Shown: piece after piece, positions 43,797 to 52,587 of the stretch | Layout: each line of letters begins with the position of its first letter | Position numbering within the stretch: position 1 is the stretch's first letter | Origin: Longimicrobiales bacterium | GTDB taxonomy: Bacteria; Gemmatimonadota; Gemmatimonadetes; Longimicrobiales; Gaopeijiaceae | DNA: 64,000 nt | Direction of reading: 5' to 3' | Assembly: GCA_029245345.1 (NCBI GenBank) | Contig: JAQWPM010000022.1 | Coordinates: 124,001 to 188,000 of the forward strand | Made by a program: the position numbers and the translations under genes | The notes under the pieces: generated by a model | Databases searched by the model: none | Told to the model about the DNA's origin: nothing | What the model saw: the letters and a program-made list of their open reading frames with translations, nothing else

Positions 43797-44401
43797 TCGT
43801 AGGCGTTGTGCCCTGTGCAGGAGCGTCCGTGAGGATGGGCCGACCTAAGGCGCTACTCGAGATCGAGGGCCATACTTTTCTAAGCCTCGTGACAGACGCG
43901 CTTCGCGACGGCGGTTGTGATCGGGTCATTGTCGTGGTGCCAGAAGACACCCCCCTTCAGGAGGCTGCAGAAGCGGCCGGAGCTCAGGTCATTACGAATC
44001 CCGATCCGGGCGAAGGACCCATCACCTCACTTCGTCTCGCAATCCGGGAGTCGGGCCCGGATACCCAAGGCGTACTCTACCACCCGGTGGATCACCCGCT
44101 CGTGCTGAGTTCGTCAGTCGCTGCTGTGGTGCAAGCCGCAAAACCGCGCCCACTGCTTGTCGTGCCGATGTTGGGTAATCAGCGTGGACACCCCACCTAC
44201 TTCGACGCCCAACTCTTCGCGGAGTTTCTCGACCCCCACCTAGAGGGCGGCGCACGGACCGTGGTCCACCGGCACCTCGACGATGCGGTGCTCCTGTCAC
44301 TCGATGATGAGGGCATTCGCGCCGATATCGACACACCCGCGTTGTACGCTGAGGTCGTCGAGAGTCACACCGACAGACCGGCTGAGGCGAGGAGCCAGTG
44401 A
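43793..44401 (+). CDS. MobA-like nucleotidyltransferase (MocA, molybdenum cofactor cytidylyltransferase type)
   Basis: A 202-residue GT-A-like nucleotidyltransferase starting at TTG. It has the substrate loop GVVPCAGASVRMGRPKALLEIEG, TNPDPGEGPITSLRLAI and a metal motif in YHPVDHPLV. These match MocA, which joins CMP to molybdopterin for xanthine-dehydrogenase-family enzymes, although glucose-1-phosphate or other nucleotidyltransferases share the fold. The neighbouring xdhC genes make MocA the best reading. It overlaps fadJ by TTGA and xdhC by GTGA. Confidence 0.8.
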   Translation: MIVGVVPCAGASVRMGRPKALLEIEGHTFLSLVTDALRDGGCDRVIVVVPEDTPLQEAAEAAGAQVITNPDPGEGPITSLRLAIRESGPDTQGVLYHPVDHPLVLSSSVAAVVQAAKPRPLLVVPMLGNQRGHPTYFDAQLFAEFLDPHLEGGARTVVHRHLDDAVLLSLDDEGIRADIDTPALYAEVVESHTDRPAEARSQ

Positions 44402-45234
44402 GCCTGCACGCCGCCGACGCAGCCGCACTGCTCGTCCAGACTGCAGAGGCGGGCGGTACCGCAGCAGTCGGAGTCGTAGTCGGAGCCGGGAACAGCGACG
44501 CGACCGGCAGACGTATCGCTCTCGTTGCTTCGACCGACGGCGTCGTTGCGGTGCACGGTTCGTTGGGCCACGAAGAGATCGACGCAGAAGCTCGGGCTGT
44601 CCTTGAAGCCATGATTGCCGATCCCCGCGCCAAAGATGGCATCAGGATGGTCGGCACCAGTGACGAGAGTGTCGAGTTGTACGCCGAAGTTCGACGACCC
44701 GTCCAAGAACTCGTGGTCGTAGGCGCCGGCCACATAGCACAACCGCTCACGCACATCGGCGCACTTCTCGGCTATCGCGTGACCGTCATCGACGACCGGC
44801 CGGACTTCACGACCCGCGAACGCTTCCCCGAGGCCGAGCGAGTAATCAGCGTCGACTTCGATGACCCATTTGCGGACGTCCCACTTCACGGTCGTTCCCA
44901 CGTTCTCTTAGTGACGCGTGGGCACAAGTATGACTACGCATGTCTCATACGCGCCCTCCGTATGGACCCAGCTCCAGCCTACATCGGCATGATTGGCAGT
45001 CGCAGGCGCATTCGGGCGACGTATGTCCAACTCCTCAAGGATGGGGTCGAACGAGAACTCCTCGACCGAATCCACGCCCCCGTCGGGTTAGACATCGGCG
45101 CGGAAACGCCCGAAGAGATCGCAGTAGCCGTCGCCGCTGAGTTGGTCCTGGTACACCGGGGCGGCACCGGGTCACTCCTCAAGAACCTCGAACGGGTTGC
45201 TGAACGGTTCTTCCCCGACGAGGATCCGGCATGA
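44398..45234 (+). CDS. XdhC/CoxI family molybdenum hydroxylase maturation protein
   Basis: A 278-residue XdhC-type protein starting at GTG. The C-terminal Rossmann domain is clear: ELVVVGAGHIAQPLTHIGALLGYRVTVIDDRPDF (outline), LLVTRGHKYDYACLIRAL, YIGMIGSRRRI and IHAPVGLDIGAETPEEIAVAVAAELV. The N-terminal domain (about 1-100) is diverged; the usual Cys of the XdhC_CoxI domain is absent here and is instead found in the next gene. XdhC binds molybdenum cofactor, protects it and passes it, sulfurated, to xanthine-dehydrogenase-type enzymes. Confidence 0.88.
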   Translation: MSLHAADAAALLVQTAEAGGTAAVGVVVGAGNSDATGRRIALVASTDGVVAVHGSLGHEEIDAEARAVLEAMIADPRAKDGIRMVGTSDESVELYAEVRRPVQELVVVGAGHIAQPLTHIGALLGYRVTVIDDRPDFTTRERFPEAERVISVDFDDPFADVPLHGRSHVLLVTRGHKYDYACLIRALRMDPAPAYIGMIGSRRRIRATYVQLLKDGVERELLDRIHAPVGLDIGAETPEEIAVAVAAELVLVHRGGTGSLLKNLERVAERFFPDEDPA

Positions 45235-45569
45235 CACACGATGATGACAAGAACCTGACCGAAGCGCTCCTGGCCGCCCGCGCCGCAGGTCGCCGCTGTG
45301 CGCTCGCCACGATCGTCGGCACCAAGGGCTCTACGCCCCGAAAGGTCGGTGCTCGCATGTTGGTCGACGCCGCACGCGGACTGGTCGGCACTGTCGGCGG
45401 AGGCTGTGGAGAGGCCGAGGTCATCGACGCCGCAATGGACGTGATGGAATCGGGTGCGCCACAGCGCGTCCGAGTGGACCTCACGGACAACTTCGTTTCT
45501 TGGAGCCCTGCGGTCTGCGGTGGAGTGATGGACGTTTTTGTGGAGTCCGTGGACCACCACAACACTTGA
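45231..45569 (+). CDS. Stand-alone XdhC_CoxI N-terminal domain protein
   Basis: The 112-residue product holds only the XdhC_CoxI N-terminal domain: RCALATIVGTKGSTPRKVGARMLVD, GTVGGGCGEAEVIDAAMDV with the conserved GGGCGE cysteine motif, and a terminal CGGVMDVFVES. It overlaps the preceding xdhC gene by 4 bases. Split arrangements, with this domain on one polypeptide and the Rossmann domain on another, occur in CoxI-type accessory sets. Together the two genes probably form one functional Moco chaperone. Confidence 0.88.
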   Translation: MTHDDDKNLTEALLAARAAGRRCALATIVGTKGSTPRKVGARMLVDAARGLVGTVGGGCGEAEVIDAAMDVMESGAPQRVRVDLTDNFVSWSPAVCGGVMDVFVESVDHHNT

Positions 45570-46096
45570 GCGCCCCCGAGCGCGTTCAGATCCACTACAA
45601 ACGCCCACCGGACCGCGAGCAGATCTTTGACCAAGCCGTGGTCCACGAGGACGTGGACGTCATCGTCACGCTGGCCGAAGCGATGGACTTCGATCCACCC
45701 AAGCGTATCCAGGGCGAGATCGCCCTCGAGACCGGCTCTTCCGTTGTCTGGTTCACCTTCCCCGGCATGTGGCACGACATCGGCCGCTTCCACCGTGCGG
45801 ACAGCACCTTCACCGGTCTGTACGCGAACGTGCTGACCCCTCCAGAGATCGACAGGCGCACCTGGCACACAACGGACCTCTACCTCGACGTGTGGCTCTC
45901 CACGACGGGCGAGGCGCTCCTGCTCGACGAGGATGAATTCCAAGAGGCCGTAGGACGCGGCCTGATCGATGAGAAGACGTCCACACGAGCACGCTGGGAA
46001 GCAGACTCAATCCTGGAGCGTGTGAAGGATGGATCTTGGCCCCCCGCCATCGTCCATGAGTGGACACTTGATCGAGCACGGGCAGCTATCAAGTGA
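45566..46096 (+). CDS. DUF402 domain protein (FomD/Ntdp-like phosphatase fold)
   Basis: A 176-residue protein beginning at TTG (TTGA overlap with the xdhC-N-domain gene). The segment VVWFTFPGMWHDIGRFHRAD, YANVLTPPEI, TDLYLDVWLSTTGEALLLDEDEFQEAV matches DUF402. Its Asp-x-Asp-x-Asp and later Asp-Glu-Asp-Glu clusters bind metal in nucleoside tri/diphosphatases (Ntdp) and in FomD, which hydrolyses cytidylyl-phosphonates. Its place after a MocA-like CTP-using gene suggests a link to cytidylylated compounds, but that is inference. Confidence 0.78.
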   Translation: MSAPERVQIHYKRPPDREQIFDQAVVHEDVDVIVTLAEAMDFDPPKRIQGEIALETGSSVVWFTFPGMWHDIGRFHRADSTFTGLYANVLTPPEIDRRTWHTTDLYLDVWLSTTGEALLLDEDEFQEAVGRGLIDEKTSTRARWEADSILERVKDGSWPPAIVHEWTLDRARAAIK

Positions 46097-46166
46097 CGCT
46101 GGGGACCCTATTGGCCGGCGCCCTAGGTCACATTTTTCGGGCAGTGATCCCCGGCGGATGGAGTAC

Positions 46167-46364
46167 TTACTCCACCAAATAGGCTGCGCACAGCCGATCC
46201 ACATCCACGTGCATCTGCTTCAGCACGGCCGGATCCTCACGCATACAGTCGATGAGTCGATCGTACTCTTCCAGCGAAGCCGCTGGGACGTCGACCTCTT
46301 CGTGGTGATACGAACCTTCGTCCACGAAGAGTAGGCGGACCTTGGCCTTCTTGTCTTTGCTCAC
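46167..46364 (-). CDS. Small hypothetical protein coupled to VKOR
   Basis: The 65-residue product begins MSKDKKAKVRLLFVDEGSYH and continues HEEVDVPAASLEEYDRLIDCMREDPAVLKQM. It is soluble, acidic, with a predicted beta-strand start and helical end, and has two Cys. I recognise no family. Its ATG overlaps the VKOR stop by 4 bases, so it is the last gene of the DsbA-VKOR unit. Confidence 0.65.
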   Translation of the reverse strand: MSKDKKAKVRLLFVDEGSYHHEEVDVPAASLEEYDRLIDCMREDPAVLKQMHVDVDRLCAAYLVE

Positions 46365-46849
46365 GAATCCTGCTCCCGGAGACGCGACACCTCAGGAAGA
46401 GCCGCGAAGAAAATCAACGTGATGATGATCGCAGAAGCCACGCAGTACTGGCACCACGCGTGGATCACTGCGGCTTCGAGATAGGTCAGATAGGCAGAAA
46501 ACAGCGCACCGCCGGCGGCACCGCCTAAGAGCAGGCCCCCGATCAGCTTGGAATTACGTCGTCCCGGCTGAAGCCCCATGAAGGACAAGGTGAGTAGAGC
46601 CACATACCCGGCAACGCCGATCACGGAGACCGGGACCGGACCAATCGTCGCGTACTGGCTCGACTGGACCGTCGCGCAGTCTCCCACACCACAAACGATG
46701 GGACCGGTGAGTCCCAGGTTGTGCGCGAACAGGTAGAGCGCGACGAAGAAGCCAACGAGGGCCAGAACCGCGATCACCATACGATTCATGGGCGGCGCGC
46801 CCTCTGGCGCGCCGCCCATGTTTTCGGACTCGTTCAAGTCTTCGACCAC
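46361..46849 (-). CDS. VKOR family thiol oxidase partner (membrane)
   Basis: A 162-residue bacterial VKOR homologue with four helices. The loop cysteines are VCGVGDC (about residues 52-58) followed by ATVQSSQYATIGPVPVSVIG, which carries the conserved Ser. The CxxC active site is CQYC (about residues 133-136). Bacterial VKOR replaces DsbB: it reoxidises DsbA using quinone. Start choice is open: a GTG at 46849 with GGGAAT upstream, or an ATG at 46790 (MNRMVIAVL) lying at the foot of a long hairpin. The dsbA-like gene ends 4 bases upstream of the GTG. Confidence 0.9.
   Translation of the reverse strand: MVEDLNESENMGGAPEGAPPMNRMVIAVLALVGFFVALYLFAHNLGLTGPIVCGVGDCATVQSSQYATIGPVPVSVIGVAGYVALLTLSFMGLQPGRRNSKLIGGLLLGGAAGGALFSAYLTYLEAAVIHAWCQYCVASAIIITLIFFAALPEVSRLREQDS
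46788..46819 (-). promoter_or_regulatory. 14-bp perfect RNA hairpin at the VKOR translation start
   Basis: On the minus strand ATGGGCGGCGCGCC, loop AGAG, then GGCGCGCCGCCCAT form a perfect 14-bp stem, almost entirely G-C. The alternative VKOR ATG is the last three bases of the second arm. No U-tract follows, so it is not a standard terminator. It could tune VKOR translation or protect the dsbA mRNA 3' end. Confidence 0.6.
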
Positions 46850-46853
46850 CCGG

Positions 46854-47600
46854 TCAATTCCCGGCGGCGGCAGACTCTTCGATCGCGATCATCGCAGCTT
46901 CGATTCCTTGGAAGCTGTTGTTTCCGGCACGGCGAAGTTGGCCGTATCCCTGGACCATGATCGTCGGCGTCCCGCTCACACCAAGCTCGTATCCGAGACG
47001 GTAGTTCGCCGATACTACATCAGCATGACGGTCGCTCTTCACGCATGACTCGAAAGTCTCACCCTCGAGACCGAGGTCCTCGCCGTACCCGACGAAGGTG
47101 CCCACGACATTCTGCTGACCGGACCACGAAGACTGATTCCTGAAGAGCACCTCGTGGTACTCCCAGAATTGGCCCTGGTCTTCGGCGCACCGGGCAGACC
47201 GGGCCGCGAGAAACGCATGTGGGTGAATTTCGGTGAGCGGGAAGTCATAGAAGATGAACTGCGCTCTACCGGACTCGACCAGCCTCAACTCGACCTGAGG
47301 CTTCACGCTCAACGCAAAACCGCCACAGCCGGGGCACTGGTAGTCACCGAACTCGATGATCGTGAACGGGGCGTCTTCGTCACCCTTCGTGACGCCCTGC
47401 GCGATCTCAGCCAGAACCTCCATGTCGTCGAGGCCGTCGACTTCGACCAATTCAGTGGAGGGCGTCCCAAACGAGTTGCTGCCCACCGAATAGCCTACGG
47501 CTCCGATCCCGAGGACGGCGATCACGGCAAAAATGACATAGAATTTCTTCATATTCGAGCCACCCTCGCCTGCTTTTTTCCGTTCTTCACTTCTAGACAC
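46854..47600 (-). CDS. DsbA-like thioredoxin-fold oxidoreductase, membrane anchored
   Basis: The protein has a short basic cytoplasmic tail, a membrane helix (KKFYVIFAVIAVLGIGAVGY) and a DsbA/thioredoxin domain. The active site is CPGC in EFGDYQCPGCGGFAL, and the cis-Pro is in GVSGTPTIMVQGYG. It forms disulfides in exported proteins and is recharged by the VKOR encoded just downstream. I chose GTG at 47600 because GGGAG lies 6 bases upstream; ATG at 47552 is a shorter alternative. A TATAGT on the minus strand (47680-47675) could be a -10 box. Confidence 0.9.
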   Translation of the reverse strand: MSRSEERKKAGEGGSNMKKFYVIFAVIAVLGIGAVGYSVGSNSFGTPSTELVEVDGLDDMEVLAEIAQGVTKGDEDAPFTIIEFGDYQCPGCGGFALSVKPQVELRLVESGRAQFIFYDFPLTEIHPHAFLAARSARCAEDQGQFWEYHEVLFRNQSSWSGQQNVVGTFVGYGEDLGLEGETFESCVKSDRHADVVSANYRLGYELGVSGTPTIMVQGYGQLRRAGNNSFQGIEAAMIAIEESAAAGN

Positions 47601-47750
47601 GCTCAACTCCCGTGTACGCCCGCTCTAGCGGGTCATGGTGCGTATGACGGCGACGCTCAACTCGCAACGCTCGCACTATAGATGCGTTCAACTCTGGAAC
47701 ATGTTTCCGCTCTGAGACCCAATCAAGCGACCGACTGGTTGTCCAGCTCT

Positions 47751-48434
47751 CTATTGGGTCAGCAAAGAGAGTACTTCATCGGTGTCCGAGAGGTCCCCGA
47801 TCACGTGATCAGCCCCGGTTCGACTCAATTCCTCGAAGCTGTAGTTTCCCGTTGCGACCGCCAGGGTGCGGGTTCCCCCGGCCTGACCACAAGAGACGTC
47901 ACTAGGCGTGTCTCCGACGACGATGGCGTCTCGTGGAGTCAAAGACTCCCTCCAGGTCGCTCGCGCCCGCTCGAGCGCGATGGCAGGAAGCTCATCACGC
48001 TCCTCGTGGTCCGAGCCATAACTCCCCAAGGTGAAGCGCTCCCAGAGACCCGCCGAGTCGAGCTTCAATTGAGCACCGCGCACGATGTTTCCCGTGAGAA
48101 GTGCCACACCGATATCGTCAACTTCGGCGAGGGCGTCCAATAGGGCATGGACTCCGGGCAATACCGTGACAGGATCATCGCCCAAACGTGCTTCGAGCCT
48201 CGATGTGTATCCTTCGAAGAGCGCTGGCAGACCCGTTCGTATCTGATCTCTTGCGAAGCCGTGGCCCTCCAACAGCTCACGCGCGATCTGTGGGTCCGTC
48301 TTGCCGCCGAAGCTCACATTCTCGATGTCACCGACGGTCCCGTATGTCTCCACCATCGCCTCGCAAAAGGCGCCCTTGGCCGGGCCACCCCATACGAGCG
48401 TCCCGTCGATGTCGAAGAGAATGAACCTGCGCAC
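47751..48434 (-). CDS. HAD superfamily hydrolase (phosphoglycolate-phosphatase-like)
   Basis: A 227-residue HAD phosphatase. Motif I is FDIDGTLVWGG (nucleophile and acid Asp), motif II is LLTGN, the Lys/Arg motif III is less clear, and motif IV is VVGDTPSDVSCGQAGG. The cap inserted after motif I is helical, as in Gph/beta-phosphoglucomutase types. The substrate is probably a small phosphorylated metabolite. The ATG shares one base with the threonine dehydratase stop (TGATG), making gyrA, dehydratase and HAD one transcription unit. Confidence 0.85.
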   Translation of the reverse strand: MRRFILFDIDGTLVWGGPAKGAFCEAMVETYGTVGDIENVSFGGKTDPQIARELLEGHGFARDQIRTGLPALFEGYTSRLEARLGDDPVTVLPGVHALLDALAEVDDIGVALLTGNIVRGAQLKLDSAGLWERFTLGSYGSDHEERDELPAIALERARATWRESLTPRDAIVVGDTPSDVSCGQAGGTRTLAVATGNYSFEELSRTGADHVIGDLSDTDEVLSLLTQ

Positions 48435-49411
48435 TACGCGAGGCCCGCCAGCAACATGGGATCGAGGTTCCCGCCGCTGACGATCACCGCGACTCGCAGT
48501 CCTTCCACATCCACGGCCTGGGACAAAAGTGCAGCGGTCGTGGCTGCTCCCGAGTACTCCACGATCAGCTTGTGTCGATTGACGAGCATTTCGGTCGCCT
48601 TCTTGATGGAGTCGTCAGTCACGGTAACGACATCGTCCATCAGGTCCCGGGCGTGTTCGTAAGTGAGTTCGCCCGCGATCACAGGACACAGGCCGTCTGC
48701 AATCGTGTCGATCTCTCCGAGCAACGCCGGGTGGCCTTCGTCCAGCGCCTTCCGCATGGACGCTGCACCCTCGGGTTCGACACCAATAACCGACGCGTGC
48801 GGGATCATGCGCTTCACCGCAGCCGCGACACCGCTCGCCAGTCCACCGCCCCCGATGGGTGCCAAAACGAGATCCACGTCATCCCAATCACGAGCGATCT
48901 CTAGCCCAACTGTGCCCTGGCCCGCAATGATGTGCCGGTGATCGAATGGAGGCACGATCACCAGACCTTCCTTCGCAGCGATCTCTTCGGCTAGTGCCCT
49001 CCGTTCCACGGAGGTCGTGCCCTCGTAATAAACCTGGGCACCCAGGCGCTCTGCGCCATCCCTCTTCACCTTGGGAGCCGTCGTCGGCATCACGACCACG
49101 ACGCGGAGCCCTCGGAGCTTTCCCGCAAGCGCCACAGCCTGCGCATGGTTGCCTGACGAGTATGTGATGATGCCCGCCCCGACCTGATCGTCGGACAGCT
49201 GCGACACAAAATTGTATGCACCTCGGATCTTGAACGACCCGGCGCGCTGCAAGTTCTCGCACTTCAGACGAACCTCGGCAGCCCCGCAGGCTTCGGTCAC
49301 GGCATCTGCCGGCAGGAGCGGTGTCGGCACCGCGACCCCGGCCAGCCTGCGGCCAGCCGACTCGATCTCGGTTAACCCAACGAGTCCTTCGCCCTGAACG
49401 ACATCACTCAT
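48434..49411 (-). CDS. Threonine/serine dehydratase (PLP fold type II)
   Basis: A 325-residue PLP enzyme. The Schiff-base Lys is in [14 protein letters not shown], the phosphate-binding Gly loop is [13 protein letters not shown], and [17 protein letters not shown] and a terminal SGGNLDPM are conserved. The C-terminal ACT/regulatory domain of biosynthetic IlvA is missing, which puts it with catabolic TdcB-type threonine ammonia-lyases or serine racemase-like enzymes. It produces 2-oxobutyrate (or pyruvate) and ammonia. It overlaps gyrA by ATGA, an unusual partnership. Confidence 0.9.
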   Translation of the reverse strand: MSDVVQGEGLVGLTEIESAGRRLAGVAVPTPLLPADAVTEACGAAEVRLKCENLQRAGSFKIRGAYNFVSQLSDDQVGAGIITYSSGNHAQAVALAGKLRGLRVVVVMPTTAPKVKRDGAERLGAQVYYEGTTSVERRALAEEIAAKEGLVIVPPFDHRHIIAGQGTVGLEIARDWDDVDLVLAPIGGGGLASGVAAAVKRMIPHASVIGVEPEGAASMRKALDEGHPALLGEIDTIADGLCPVIAGELTYEHARDLMDDVVTVTDDSIKKATEMLVNRHKLIVEYSGAATTAALLSQAVDVEGLRVAVIVSGGNLDPMLLAGLA

Positions 49412-52005
49412 TCTTCAGCCTCCTCGGCCCCGCCTGCCTCTTCACCTTCATCAGCCTCAGAATGCGTACCGTCGACTGCGCCTTCATCTGCCGTCTCCAC
49501 CTCGATCGGATCACCGTTCTCGTCGAACTCGATGTTCTCTTCGTCGTCCTCGATGATGACCCGAGCGACGTCGACCACAGAATCACCCTTGTCGAGGTTC
49601 ATGAGCCGCACACCCTGAGTAGCTCGCCCGATGGTCCGGATCTCCGAGACCCGCTGCCGATTCACGACACCCTTCCGGGTGATCATCATCAGCTGCTCGT
49701 CTTCCTGAACCGCCTTGATGGCTACGACCAAGCCTGTCTTGTCCGACGTCTTGAGATTGATGACTCCCTTACCGCCACGCTTCTGCAACCGGTAAGCGTC
49801 GACGTCGGTACGCTTGCCCATTCCGTTCTCGGAAACAACGAGCAGGCTGGCATCTTCTCTGGCGACGACCATGCCGATCACGAAGTCGTCTTCGCGGAGG
49901 TCGAGCCCACGGACCCCGGCAGTCGCTCGGCCCATTTGGCGCGTGTCCTGCTCCTTGAAGCGGATCGCCTTGCCTTGCCGGCTTGCGAGGATGATCTCGT
50001 CCTCGCCCGACGTGATCTGGACGTCGATGAGTTCATCACCGGGCCGGATGTTGATCGCGTTGAGGCCAACGGCTCTCACGTTTCCGTAGGCCGCCAAACT
50101 GCTCTTCTTGATCACACCAAGGCGCGTCGAGAACATCAGGTTCCGGTCCTCAGAGAACTCCCGCACCGGCACCACGGAGGCGACGACCGCTTCGTCAGAG
50201 AGATTCAGAAGGTTGATGATCGGCTTGCCGCGCGACGTCCGTCCGCCCACCGGAAGCTCCCAAACCTTCAGCCAATAACACTGACCCTGTCGGGTAAAGA
50301 TCATCATGTAGTCGTGTGTGGACGCGACGAAGAGGTGTTCCACCCAGTCCTCGTCTTTCGTGTCCATACCGCGCAGGCCACGACCGCCGCGCTTTTGTGC
50401 CCGATACGTGTCGAGAGCCAGTCGCTTCACGTAGCCCTGACGGGACACCGTGATGATCATGTCCTCTTCGACAATCAGGTCTTCGACGTTGAACGCACCC
50501 ACGGCCCCGATGATCTCGCTCCGCCGGGGATCGCCGTACTTGTCGCGAATCTCGCCGAGCTCACCCTTGAGGATCTGCTCTCGGCGCTCGCGAGAGGCGA
50601 GGATGTCCCGCAGGTCCTCGATCGTCGCCCGTACCTCAGCCAGCTCAGCTTCCAACTTGTCGATCTCGAGCCCGGTGAGACGCGAGAGGCGCATCTCCAG
50701 GATCGCCTTCGCCTGACGTTCCGAAAGATCGAACGTGGATTGGAGCTGCTCCGAGGCCGACGTAGTGTCCTTCGAACCCCGGATGAGTTTGATCACTTCG
50801 TCGATGTTGTCGACGGCGATCTTGAGACCCTCGAGGATGTGCTCTCTGTCGAGCGCCTTCGCGAGGTCGAATTCGCTCCGCCGCACGATGACGGTATGAC
50901 GATGGTCGATGAAGTGCTGTAACATTTCGCGCAGAGACATCACCTTCGGCTCGCCGTTCACCAGGGCGAGCATGATCGTCCCGAACGTCGACTGCATCTG
51001 CGTGTGCTTGTACAGACGGTTCAGTACGATCTCCGGCACCGCGTCCCGCTTCAATTCGATGACGACCCGCATGCCGTCGCGATCCGACTCGTCTCGCATG
51101 TCGCGGATGGAGGTCAGTTTCTTGTCGCGCACGAGCTGAGCGATCTGCTCGATCATGCGGGACTTGTTCACCATAAACGGGATCTCGGTGATGACGATCC
51201 GATCCGAATTGGCGTCCACCGGCTCGATCTCGGCGCGCGCCCGCATAACGACCCGGCCCCGGCCGGTGCGGTACGCATCACGGATGCCTTCGCGACCGCA
51301 GATAAATCCGCCGGCCGGGAAGTCGGGGCCCGTGACGATCTGCTCGAGTTCTTCCTGCGGCAGGTCCACGTTGTCGATCATTGCGACTGCAGCGTCTACG
51401 ACCTCACGCAAATTGTGCGGCGGGATGTTCGTCGCCATACCGACCGCGATACCCGATGAGCCGTTGACGAGCAGGTTCGGGAAACGCGTCGGCAGGACGG
51501 TCGGCTCTTCTTTGCTGCCATCGAAGTTGGGAGCGTAGGCGACGGTCTCCTTATCGATGTCGGCGATCAACTCCATGGCGAGAGCGGTGAGCCTCGCCTC
51601 GGTATACCGGTATGCTGCCGCTCGATCTCCATCGACCGAGCCGAAGTTGCCCTGCCCGTCGACCAGTGGATTGCGAAGCGAGAAGTCCTGTACCATGCGG
51701 ACCATCGAGTCGTAGACCGCGGAATCACCGTGCGGGTGGTACTTACCGAGCACGTCACCAACAACCGTCGCACTCTTCTTGTAAGCGCGACCCGGGCTGA
51801 GCCCCATTTCACTCATCGCATACAGAATGCGACGGTGGACAGGCTTCAGGCCGTCTCGGACGTCAGGAAGTGCACGCTGCACAATCACGCTCATCGAGTA
51901 ATCGATGAACGATTCGCGCATCTCGTCTTCTAGCAGCCGCGACAGAACCTTCTGGCCGCCTTCTTCCCCGTCGCCGTCGCCTACGAGGTCGAGTTCGTCA
52001 CTCAT
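49408..52005 (-). CDS. gyrA: DNA gyrase subunit A
   Basis: The 865-residue type II topoisomerase subunit starts [18 protein letters not shown]. The catalytic Tyr is in [13 protein letters not shown]. The quinolone region [17 protein letters not shown] keeps Ser and Asp at the positions where resistance changes occur. The breakage-reunion domain runs to about 500. The C-terminal beta-pinwheel has the GyrA-box AQKRGGRG (about 548) and a second LQKRGGKG, so this is gyrase rather than ParC. The acidic tail (about 815-865) is rich in Glu and Asp. gyrB is not adjacent. The gene leads an operon with a dehydratase and a HAD hydrolase. Confidence 0.96.
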   Translation of the reverse strand: MSDELDLVGDGDGEEGGQKVLSRLLEDEMRESFIDYSMSVIVQRALPDVRDGLKPVHRRILYAMSEMGLSPGRAYKKSATVVGDVLGKYHPHGDSAVYDSMVRMVQDFSLRNPLVDGQGNFGSVDGDRAAAYRYTEARLTALAMELIADIDKETVAYAPNFDGSKEEPTVLPTRFPNLLVNGSSGIAVGMATNIPPHNLREVVDAAVAMIDNVDLPQEELEQIVTGPDFPAGGFICGREGIRDAYRTGRGRVVMRARAEIEPVDANSDRIVITEIPFMVNKSRMIEQIAQLVRDKKLTSIRDMRDESDRDGMRVVIELKRDAVPEIVLNRLYKHTQMQSTFGTIMLALVNGEPKVMSLREMLQHFIDHRHTVIVRRSEFDLAKALDREHILEGLKIAVDNIDEVIKLIRGSKDTTSASEQLQSTFDLSERQAKAILEMRLSRLTGLEIDKLEAELAEVRATIEDLRDILASRERREQILKGELGEIRDKYGDPRRSEIIGAVGAFNVEDLIVEEDMIITVSRQGYVKRLALDTYRAQKRGGRGLRGMDTKDEDWVEHLFVASTHDYMMIFTRQGQCYWLKVWELPVGGRTSRGKPIINLLNLSDEAVVASVVPVREFSEDRNLMFSTRLGVIKKSSLAAYGNVRAVGLNAINIRPGDELIDVQITSGEDEIILASRQGKAIRFKEQDTRQMGRATAGVRGLDLREDDFVIGMVVAREDASLLVVSENGMGKRTDVDAYRLQKRGGKGVINLKTSDKTGLVVAIKAVQEDEQLMMITRKGVVNRQRVSEIRTIGRATQGVRLMNLDKGDSVVDVARVIIEDDEENIEFDENGDPIEVETADEGAVDGTHSEADEGEEAGGAEEAEE

Positions 52006-52048
52006 GCCTTCGTCCTTCCCAAAATGATTCAGGTCGCCAGCAGGGCGA

Positions 52049-52438
52049 CTAGTACTTCAGCGCCAACCCAGACCAGTCGCACTCTTTGCACTGACGCCGT
52101 GATAGCTCCTGGCCCATCAGCGACGACACGACCTTGTGGATGGGTCGGCGCTTGGCCCGGTGCGTCTCGGAACGACACTGCGGGCACCAATCGCCACGAC
52201 TCGTCATGCGGCGCTCCGCGCGATCGACCCAAGAGAAAAGCGCCGTGCTCAAGACCCCCACGGCCAGTAGTGTGACGCCCACCACGAAACGCATCGTCGA
52301 GACGTGGAATTCGAGTCCTCCGGCAACCGCGGAAAAGCCGGACATGAGCCGGCCGAACGTCAACGAAACCATCTTCGTGGACATCTCGATTCCCAGCAGA
52401 GCCAAGGCGAGAGAAAAGAGCAAAGCGAGGCGCCGCAT
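52049..52438 (-). CDS. Membrane protein with C-terminal zinc ribbon
   Basis: The 129-residue product (start at ATG 52438) has two or three hydrophobic segments ([16 protein letters not shown] and [22 protein letters not shown]). A basic linker with a [20 protein letters not shown] segment follows, and then CKECDWSGL near the end. The paired CPQC and CKEC motifs should bind one zinc. I recognise no named family; the layout suits a small membrane sensor or assembly factor. It lies 43 bases upstream of gyrA on the same strand and may share its transcript. Confidence 0.68.
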   Translation of the reverse strand: MRRLALLFSLALALLGIEMSTKMVSLTFGRLMSGFSAVAGGLEFHVSTMRFVVGVTLLAVGVLSTALFSWVDRAERRMTSRGDWCPQCRSETHRAKRRPIHKVVSSLMGQELSRRQCKECDWSGLALKY

Positions 52439-52587
52439 CAGCGTGAAACCCTGGTGACCAGGCGGTACATCGAGGCGCAACAAGCGTCGAACAAACGGTC
52501 ACTCCATCAGGACTCGGCAGGGTCTCTCGGAGACGCACGGACAGTGCCTCCTGAGACTCTGAAAAATAGCCTTTTTCGGCCCCTAAA

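Noticed and set aside
49321-50922. 533-codon plus-strand open frame opposite gyrA
   Set aside because: It is antisense to gyrA and low in recognisable sequence features; an artefact of codon bias.
49408-52005. Quinolone-resistance change in GyrA
   Set aside because: The segment [11 protein letters not shown] keeps Ser and Asp at the two key positions.
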